Below are positions 5,309-10,226 of a stretch of DNA of 10,226 nt, piece after piece. The notes beneath the pieces are model-generated. The model saw only the letters and a program-made list of their open reading frames with translations, made no database searches and was not told the DNA's origin. The translations under genes and the position numbers were made by a program. The first letter of the stretch is position 1; every line of letters begins with the position of its first letter. Source of the DNA: JAKGBX01 sp965366835 (GTDB lineage: Bacteria > Pseudomonadota > Alphaproteobacteria > Rhodobacterales > Rhodobacteraceae); the NCBI GenBank assembly GCA_965366835.1, contig CBDUGF010000129.1, forward strand, positions 1 through 10,226, read 5' to 3'.

Positions 5309-5946
5309 TCGCCCGGCGCCGGGTCGTCATCGAGCGGCGTCGTGAGGATCAGGGCCACCTGGAAAAGCACATGGATCGCCATGGGCAAGAGCGCCAGGAC
5401 AGCCACGCGCGAGGCCAGTGGCGCGTCGATCAGCATCAGGATTTCGTTCACGACGAGGACAAGGAATGCCATCAATGCGCGCAGCTTCAGATAGTGCTTG
5501 CGCGCAATCATGGTCACATCCGTCGGCTCGCTGACGGCGGCAAAGCTGTCGAGCACCCATTGATTGCCGCGCACACCCATGACCATCGTGACGAACCAGA
5601 TGGCGCAGGCCGCGGAAAGCAGGCGTTGGCTCAGCCAGGGTTCTGCCCACAGAACCTGAACCGCGAATATCAGGAAAATTAGGACGCTCACGTCCTGGGT
5701 GCCGCTGCTGGTTCCGTGCCGCCGCCATTCATCACGGGCGGCGCGGGGAAGGCCAATCCATATCTGTGCCATCTGCGCCAGAACGAAGGACAGGACGAAG
5801 GCCGTTTTCGCCTCCACGCCGACAAGCGACAGCACGGTCCAGCCGGCCAGAAACACGGCCGACATCAGGAGTCGCTCCATACGGAACGGCGGGATGTCGC
5901 GCAGCAGCAACCAGACTTTCAGGGAAATGAGGCGAAATCTGTTCAT
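5305..5946 (-). CDS. Unrecognised six-helix membrane protein
   Basis: The frame encodes 213 residues from an ATG at 5946 and ends in TAA at 5307-5305. I do not recognise a family. Hydrophobic helices are visible near residues 24-43, 49-66, 86-103, 108-125, 155-173 and 180-203. The N-terminal segment (1-23) is basic with a tryptophan and leucines and may be amphipathic; the C-terminus is acidic (TPLDDDPAPGD). A conserved-looking motif, MGVRGNQWVLDS, lies at the fourth helix exit. No good Shine-Dalgarno precedes the ATG, so the start is uncertain; Met23 is an alternative but has no better site. It lies 81 bases behind yciB/ispZ on the same strand and may belong to that transcript. Its stop overlaps the glutathione transferase stop. 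A 12-bp palindrome (5312-5323) sits in its last codons and could act as a weak hairpin for the convergent gene. Confidence 0.75.
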   Translation of the reverse strand: MNRFRLISLKVWLLLRDIPPFRMERLLMSAVFLAGWTVLSLVGVEAKTAFVLSFVLAQMAQIWIGLPRAARDEWRRHGTSSGTQDVSVLIFLIFAVQVLWAEPWLSQRLLSAACAIWFVTMVMGVRGNQWVLDSFAAVSEPTDVTMIARKHYLKLRALMAFLVLVVNEILMLIDAPLASRVAVLALLPMAIHVLFQVALILTTPLDDDPAPGD

Positions 5947-5992
5947 TTCTGAAGTCTGGCGGGGAAATCGGGCGAATCCCGGACGCTGGCAT

Positions 5993-6011
5993 GAAATTTC
6001 GCGGAAATTTC
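5993..6011. repeat. Tandem copy of the palindrome GAAATTTC
   Basis: The 8-bp palindrome GAAATTTC occurs at 5993-6000 and again at 6004-6011, 11 bp apart, so both copies face the same side of the helix. It lies in the gap between yciB/ispZ and the next minus-strand gene, the most AT-rich spot nearby. It could be an operator or promoter element for the membrane protein gene starting at 5946, but no known regulator site is recognised. Confidence 0.3.
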
Positions 6012-6027
6012 GGGGCGCCGGTCGGTG

Positions 6028-6672
6028 TCACTCCTCGCCGGAATGATGCTCCTGGAACAGCTTGCCTTGCGTCATGAAGAACACGAAGATCGCCGCCGTC
6101 AGTCCGAAGGTCTTGAAGTTCACCCAGGCTTGCTCCGACATCAGCCGCCAGACCAATTCATTGGTCACGGCGAGACCGAGGAAGAAGGCGGTGAGCCGGC
6201 GGGTGAGGATCATCCAGCCGTCATGGGTGAGCGGCATGACGCCGTCCATCAGGTTGCGCAGATAGCTCTTGCCCTGCAACAGCCCAACGCCCAGGGCGCC
6301 CGCGAACATCAGGTAGAGGATGGTCGGCTTCATCTTGATGAAACGCGGATCGTTGAGCCAGACCGACATGCCGCCGAACACCACCACCAGCAGCACGGTC
6401 ATGATCTGCATTTTCGACAGATGCCCGGTGAGCCACCACAGGATGCCGGTGGACGCGATCATCAGCGGGATGAACCCGGCGGTGACGACGATAAAGCCGG
6501 CATAGTCGGTGCCAGCGATGGTATAGACCTCGTCCTTGAGCCAGACATAGGCGATGAAGAAGGCGATCACCGGGCCCAGCTCGAGCGCCATTTTCAAGAT
6601 CGGGTTGATCGATTTCGCAGCGGGGCCGGAGGGGGCCGGAGTATCGGGCTGGTTCGGGTCGGTCTGGGTCAT
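6028..6672 (-). CDS. yciB: Septation protein A family inner-membrane protein (YciB/IspZ)
   Basis: The product has 214 residues. The start at 6672 has GGAGAG four bases upstream, overlapping the TAG of the preceding permease gene, so translation is probably coupled. After a short proline-rich cytoplasmic tail (1-22), it shows the family pattern: LELGPVIAFFIAY (30-42), several hydrophobic helices, the signature NDPRFIKMKPTILYLMFA (107-124), LTRRLTAFFLGLAVTNELVWR (156-176) and the closing WVNFKTFG (183-190). YciB/IspZ proteins are multi-spanning inner-membrane proteins linked to cell-envelope integrity and septum formation, and the Shigella homologue is needed for intracellular spreading. The gene is 8 bp behind an EamA permease gene, an arrangement I associate with Rhodobacterales near ftsY. 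Confidence 0.93.
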   Translation of the reverse strand: MTQTDPNQPDTPAPSGPAAKSINPILKMALELGPVIAFFIAYVWLKDEVYTIAGTDYAGFIVVTAGFIPLMIASTGILWWLTGHLSKMQIMTVLLVVVFGGMSVWLNDPRFIKMKPTILYLMFAGALGVGLLQGKSYLRNLMDGVMPLTHDGWMILTRRLTAFFLGLAVTNELVWRLMSEQAWVNFKTFGLTAAIFVFFMTQGKLFQEHHSGEE

Positions 6673-6680
6673 TTGCTCTC

Positions 6681-7583
6681 CTATCCGCCCATCTCAACTA
6701 TCACGGCGCCCGCCGCGATCAAGGCCATAAGGGCAATTCGCCGCGGTCCGGTGCTCTCGCCCAGCATCAGCCAGCCGATCAGGGCGGCGAAAACGGTCGA
6801 GGTTTCGCGCAAGACCGCCGCCTCGCCGACCTTGTCGAGCCGCGTGGCCAGCATGATCGAGCCGAAAGAGGCGAAGGCGATGAAGGCGCCCATCACCCCC
6901 ATGCGCATGAGCGGCACCAGCGGCGGCGGCGACAGCATCGAGCGATAGCGCAGCGCCGCCACCACCGGGAAGGTGGCGCCGTCGATCATGAAGAACCACG
7001 CCAGGAAGGTGAAGGGATCGGCGGTGGCGCGGATGCCATAGGCGTCGAACGTGGTGTAGAGCGCGACGAACATGCCGGTGGCCACGGCCAGGCCGAGCGC
7101 CAGCGGCATGGTCTCGCGGTCGAGCGTGATGGTGCGCAGGTTGTAGAGCGCGAGGCCATAGATGCCTGCCAGCAGGGTGAAGACCCCGAGCCATTGCACC
7201 GCATTGAAGACCTCGCCGAAGAGCAGCCAGGCGCCGATCACGGTAAACAGCGGGCCGGTGCCGCGCACCACCGGATAGACCACCGTGTAGGCGCCGCGCA
7301 CATAGGTCATCGCCTGGAGCACCTTGTAGGCGGTGTGGATCGCCCAGGCGCCGGCGAAGATCGCCCACATATGCGGCTCGGGCCAGGGCACGACGAAGAG
7401 CGCGAAGGGCGCGGCGATCAGGCCATAGGAGCCGTCAATCGCGCCGCGGCTGAGCCAGGGATCGAACCGGCCCTTTTGCAGCGCGCCGAACACGGCATGC
7501 AGGAAGGCCGCCATCAGCGCGAGGATCAGCGCGGCGCGATGCCCCGCCTCGGTGCCTTCGAGCGAGAGGATCCAGTCGCTCAT
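6681..7583 (-). CDS. EamA/DMT-superfamily permease
   Basis: The product has 300 residues and about ten membrane helices arranged as two EamA repeats (about 15-148 and 160-298). Each repeat ends with the typical glycine-glutamate motif, LLFGEVFN (121-127) and LMLGEST (272-278). A VYPVVRGTGPLFT segment (102-114) and a matching LRETSTVFAALIG segment (258-270) precede them, another internal-duplication sign. The family exports or takes up small metabolites such as amino acids; no substrate can be given here. The ATG at 7583 is the natural start (MSDWILSLEG), but the Shine-Dalgarno is weak. The frame stays open far upstream, where it overlaps the opposite-strand MgtC-type gene and is not coding. 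It is followed closely by yciB/ispZ, and its start lies 72 bp from the divergent MgtC-type gene. Confidence 0.9.
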   Translation of the reverse strand: MSDWILSLEGTEAGHRAALILALMAAFLHAVFGALQKGRFDPWLSRGAIDGSYGLIAAPFALFVVPWPEPHMWAIFAGAWAIHTAYKVLQAMTYVRGAYTVVYPVVRGTGPLFTVIGAWLLFGEVFNAVQWLGVFTLLAGIYGLALYNLRTITLDRETMPLALGLAVATGMFVALYTTFDAYGIRATADPFTFLAWFFMIDGATFPVVAALRYRSMLSPPPLVPLMRMGVMGAFIAFASFGSIMLATRLDKVGEAAVLRETSTVFAALIGWLMLGESTGPRRIALMALIAAGAVIVEMGG

Positions 7584-7655
7584 GGCAGGCCGCGCCGGGG
7601 AACATCGGCGCGGCTGGCGCGTTGGGTCTTGAGCGAAGCTGAGCGCGGGGATTGC

Positions 7656-8138
7656 GTGTTTGACATCATTGCCAATGAGTTGAGCGGCACATTCGCCGCC
7701 GTGCCACCGGCCGTCGCGGCGACGCGGCTGGTCGCGGCGATGGTGCTGGCCGGGCTGATCGGGTTCGAGCGCGAATTCTGGAACAAGCCGGCCGGGCTGC
7801 GCACCCATATCCTGGTGTCCCTGGCGGCCTGTCTTTTCATCATCGTCAGCCAGCAGCTCTCCAGCATGCCGTTTGGCGCGCAGGACGCGCTCAGGGTCGA
7901 TCCGCTGCGGCTGGTCGAGGCGGTGACGGCGGGGGTCGCCTTCCTGGCGGCGGGGATCATTTTCACCTCCAAGGGCGAAGTGCGCAACATCACCACGGGC
8001 GCCTCGCTCTGGCTCTGCGGCGCCATCGGGCTGGCTTGCGGTGCCGGGCAGATGCCGCTGGCGGTGCTGGCCACGGGGATCGTGCTGATCGTGTTGCTGG
8101 TTCTCGGATACCTGGAGCGGCTGGGCAGGCGGGATTAG
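7656..8138 (+). CDS. MgtC/SapB-family membrane protein, short form
   Basis: With a GTG start at 7656 the product has 160 residues. The frame is open for a long way upstream, but homology-like sequence begins at FDIIANELSG; a GCGGGGA stretch lies just upstream as a modest Shine-Dalgarno, and a TTG at 7628 is an alternative. Family landmarks are clear: RLVAAMVLAGLIGFERE and PAGLRTHILVSLAACLF in the first half, then AGVAFLAAGIIF and TTGASLWLCGAIGLACGAG in the second, spread over about four to five helices. There is no C-terminal ACT-like cytoplasmic domain as in Salmonella MgtC, so this is the short SapB-like form common in free-living bacteria. MgtC proteins are linked to growth at low magnesium and membrane-potential or ATP-synthase control; the short forms are poorly characterised. 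It is the only plus-strand gene in this block and is divergent from the permease. Confidence 0.88.
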   Translation: MFDIIANELSGTFAAVPPAVAATRLVAAMVLAGLIGFEREFWNKPAGLRTHILVSLAACLFIIVSQQLSSMPFGAQDALRVDPLRLVEAVTAGVAFLAAGIIFTSKGEVRNITTGASLWLCGAIGLACGAGQMPLAVLATGIVLIVLLVLGYLERLGRRD

Positions 8139-8205
8139 GCGGTGCCGTCGCGCCTGCCGCGCGTGCGGCGATGGAAGAGATGTTGGGTTCTTGCATTTCG
8201 CGCCA

Positions 8206-9084
8206 CTACTCGGCCGGAGCCCAGTTGGCGCTGATGGTAATGCCGGAAAGCCAGAGTTCGATCGCCTTGCCCAGCGACTCCGGCCCGCTGTGCCACCACG
8301 CAGCGCTGCCAAGTTGCAACGCGCCGAAGCCGTTTTCGGAGGTGGCGGCGAGACTGAGCTTGCCGGTCGCTTCGGGCAGCGCCGCCTGAAAAGCCATCAG
8401 GGCCGCCCGGTCCGCAGCGGCCAGGCTGGTGACCGGCACCAGCGCAACAAGGTCGGCCAATTCAACGTCAGTGCCGACCCTTCGGATCGAACGCGCAAAC
8501 AGCGCGCCCGCCAGCGGCGGTGTCAGATCGGCGGTGAGGCTGGCCGCGTTGAGGCGCATGCCGCCAACCGCCATCTGCATCGCCACCTGGGAAGAGAAAT
8601 CAAACCCGCTGCCCGCCCCCGACATGTCCAGACGCCCCAGTGCGCCGAAATCGGCAAAGATCTGCGCGACTTTCAGGGTTTTCCTGTCGGGATCGTGAAA
8701 CAGGGCCAGCCGCAGCGTGCCGGGCTCAGGCTTCTGCCCTTCGGGGAAGCTGAGGTTGAACGCCTCGTCATAGAGGATGCCTTCAAACACCGCTTCGAGG
8801 CTTTGCGGCGGCACTTTCAGCGCGATGGCTTCGGCCACATTCGCCGCACGCCATGTCAGGCTATCGAAATCGTGCGGCTTCAGCGCGGCGGTGGTCTTGT
8901 CGATCCGGCACCAGCCATCATCGGTGACGATCTGACCGGCCTCGCGCAGGTATTTCGACATCTTGGTTAGGTCTGTGAAAGCGGCCCAGCCAGAAGCGCA
9001 GGTTTCAGTGGTCATCACCGGGTCGGCCAGCGCGGGCTGGGCGAAAAGGCTGAGCGCGAGGGCCAGCACTGCCTTGCGGATCAT
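8206..9084 (-). CDS. Exported protein of unknown function, coupled to ftsY
   Basis: The product has 292 residues. Residues 1-20 (MIRKAVLALALSLFAQPALA) are a clear Sec signal peptide with an ALA-type cleavage site before Asp21, so the mature protein should be periplasmic. It then has two cysteines (Cys29, Cys59) that could form a disulfide, and a soluble alpha/beta-looking body without membrane helices. I do not recognise a family with confidence; the repeating amphipathic stretches (for example GALGRLDMSGAGSGFDF and LPEATGKLSLAATSENGFGAL) recall DUF2125/AsmA-like periplasmic proteins, but this is weak. Its ATG overlaps the ftsY stop in an ATGA arrangement (9084-9081), so it is cotranscribed and translationally coupled with ftsY. 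There is no separate Shine-Dalgarno of note. Confidence 0.82.
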   Translation of the reverse strand: MIRKAVLALALSLFAQPALADPVMTTETCASGWAAFTDLTKMSKYLREAGQIVTDDGWCRIDKTTAALKPHDFDSLTWRAANVAEAIALKVPPQSLEAVFEGILYDEAFNLSFPEGQKPEPGTLRLALFHDPDRKTLKVAQIFADFGALGRLDMSGAGSGFDFSSQVAMQMAVGGMRLNAASLTADLTPPLAGALFARSIRRVGTDVELADLVALVPVTSLAAADRAALMAFQAALPEATGKLSLAATSENGFGALQLGSAAWWHSGPESLGKAIELWLSGITISANWAPAE

Positions 9085-10226
9085 TGCTCGGCACCGGTCA
9101 GCGCCGCGGCGAATTCCGCCGGATCGAACGGCGCCAGGTCGTCGATCTGCTCGCCTACGCCGATGGCATGGATCGGCAGGCCGAACCTGTCGGCCAGCGC
9201 CACCAGCACGCCGCCCTTGGCGGTGCCGTCGAGCTTGGTCATCACCAGACCGGTGACATCGGCGAGCTTCTGGAAGGTCTCGACCTGGGAAAGCGCGTTC
9301 TGCCCGGTGGTGGCATCGAGCACCAAGAGCGTGTTGTGCGGCGCCGAAGGGTCGATCTTGCGCAGCACGCGCACGATCTTGGCCAGCTCCTCCATCAGGT
9401 CGGCGCGGTTCTGCAAGCGGCCCGCGGTGTCTATCATCAACAGGTCGGCGCCGTCGGCCTCGGCCTTTTTCAACGCGTCAAACGCCAGGCTGGCCGGGTC
9501 GGAGCCCTCGGGCGCGGTGAGCACCGGCACCCCGGCGCGCTCGCCCCAGACCTGCAATTGCTCGACCGCGGCGGCGCGGAACGTATCGCCCGCCGCGATC
9601 ACCACGCTCTTGCCCGCCGCCTTGAACTGCGCGGCGAGCTTGCCGATGGTCGTGGTCTTGCCCGAGCCATTGACGCCGACCACCAGAACCACCTGCGGCT
9701 TCCTGGCAAAAAGCGGCATCGGGCGGGCGACCTCGTCCATCACGCGGGTGATCTCATCGGCCAGCAGGCGCTTGATCTCGTCGGTGGAGAGCTTGGTGCC
9801 AAAGCGCCCCTCGGCCATGTTGGCTGTTATGCGCAGCGCGGTATCGACCCCCATGTCCGCCGCGATAAGCAGCTCTTCGAGCGCCTCGAGCATGTCATCG
9901 TCAAGCACCCGGCGGATAACGGCTTTTTTCTCACGCATGAAGAAGCGGCCGAGGAAGCCGGGCGCGGGTTTCTCCACCGGCTCCGCTTCGGGCGCGCGCG
10001 CGATCTCGTCGGGGAATTCGATCGGCGTGGGCGCCTGCATCGGATCGCTGGGCATCGGCGCTTCCAGCGGCATGTCATCGGGGATTTCGATCGGCGCCGG
10101 ATCGGGAAGCGGGTCTTGCGCCGGGGGCAGTTCGGGCACGCTTTCCGGTTCCGGGTCGGGCAGTTCCTCCGGCGGCGGGGTCGGCTCCGGTTCGGGCTCG
10201 GGCATGGGCTGTGGCTTGGGGCGCGG
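9081..10226 (-). CDS. ftsY: Signal recognition particle receptor FtsY (N-terminus beyond the window)
   Basis: This SRP-family GTPase receives ribosome-nascent chain complexes at the inner membrane. The NG domain is complete. The N-domain helices include LDDDMLEALEELLIAADMGVD, counted as 101-121 from an internal Met at 10205. The G-domain has G1 GVNGSGKTT (177-185), DTFRAAA (207-213), DTAGR (259-263), TKLDG (323-327) and the closing GVGE (349-352). Before it lies a strongly acidic, proline-rich segment of about 80 residues. The frame is still open at 10226, with seven more Pro-rich codons, so the Met at 10205 is probably internal and the true start lies outside. The long acidic A-region is typical of proteobacterial FtsY and mediates membrane or translocon contacts. 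The stop overlaps the start of the exported-protein gene. Confidence 0.97.
   Translation of the reverse strand, partial: PRPKPQPMPEPEPEPTPPPEELPDPEPESVPELPPAQDPLPDPAPIEIPDDMPLEAPMPSDPMQAPTPIEFPDEIARAPEAEPVEKPAPGFLGRFFMREKKAVIRRVLDDDMLEALEELLIAADMGVDTALRITANMAEGRFGTKLSTDEIKRLLADEITRVMDEVARPMPLFARKPQVVLVVGVNGSGKTTTIGKLAAQFKAAGKSVVIAAGDTFRAAAVEQLQVWGERAGVPVLTAPEGSDPASLAFDALKKAEADGADLLMIDTAGRLQNRADLMEELAKIVRVLRKIDPSAPHNTLLVLDATTGQNALSQVETFQKLADVTGLVMTKLDGTAKGGVLVALADRFGLPIHAIGVGEQIDDLAPFDPAEFAAALTGAEQ

Noticed and set aside
6025..6948. Plus-strand frame of 307 codons opposite yciB
   Set aside because: It is a complementary-strand frame rich in His/Gln/Asp/Glu without a domain, lying over two genes with clear family motifs.
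8156..8169. GCCGC-GCGT-GCGGC hairpin between the MgtC-type gene and the convergent exported-protein gene
   Set aside because: It is only five pairs with no T-run, too weak to call a terminator.
7584..8312. N-terminal extension of the EamA permease frame
   Set aside because: The extension is antisense to the MgtC-type gene and has no membrane or family sequence; the permease begins naturally at 7583.

Overview
The window is GC-rich (roughly 65%) and gene-dense. It looks like chromosomal DNA of an alphaproteobacterium, most probably of the Rhodobacterales (Roseobacter/Rhodobacter type). The evidence is a metZ gene behind a SAM-II-class riboswitch, a hallmark of this class; an ftsY whose product has a long acidic, proline-rich N-terminal segment; the septation-protein gene yciB/ispZ beside an EamA transporter gene; and the G/C-biased third codon positions. 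I see no tRNA, rRNA, CRISPR array, insertion sequence or integrase. Gene assignments come from reading motifs, not from database searches.

Left part (1-2046): a minus-strand pair encodes a 59-residue Cys-containing protein and a DUF4386-type membrane protein that runs off the left edge. Their start and stop codons overlap (TGATG). The pair has a textbook MerR-family promoter: a perfect 16-bp dyad identical to the core of the enterobacterial SoxR box, lying in a 19-bp spacer between -35 and -10 elements. Divergent to it is an alpha/beta hydrolase with an N-terminal Tat-like or membrane-anchor segment. It converges on metZ, and both stop codons lie inside one hairpin.

Middle part (2053-5308): metZ (O-succinylhomoserine sulfhydrylase, minus strand) has a 429-bp gene-free region upstream. 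In transcription order this holds a good sigma-70-like promoter, a SAM-II-like aptamer starting at the expected transcription start and carrying an inserted hairpin, a strong intrinsic terminator, a small hairpin beside the Shine-Dalgarno, and metZ. Divergent from metZ is a plus-strand pair encoding a second alpha/beta hydrolase and a YfcG/Nu-type glutathione transferase.

Right part (5305-10226): on the minus strand, in transcription order, lie ftsY (5' end outside the window), an exported protein of unknown function coupled to ftsY by an ATGA overlap, an EamA/DMT permease, yciB/ispZ 8 bp behind it, and an unrecognised six-helix membrane protein whose stop codon overlaps that of the glutathione transferase gene. 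A short plus-strand MgtC/SapB-type membrane protein gene interrupts this block between the exported-protein gene and the permease gene.

The most notable observations are the SoxR-type promoter driving an undescribed small-protein/DUF4386 pair, and the riboswitch-terminator leader of metZ with an enlarged aptamer. No wholly new multi-gene system is evident; most of the rest is ordinary core-genome content.
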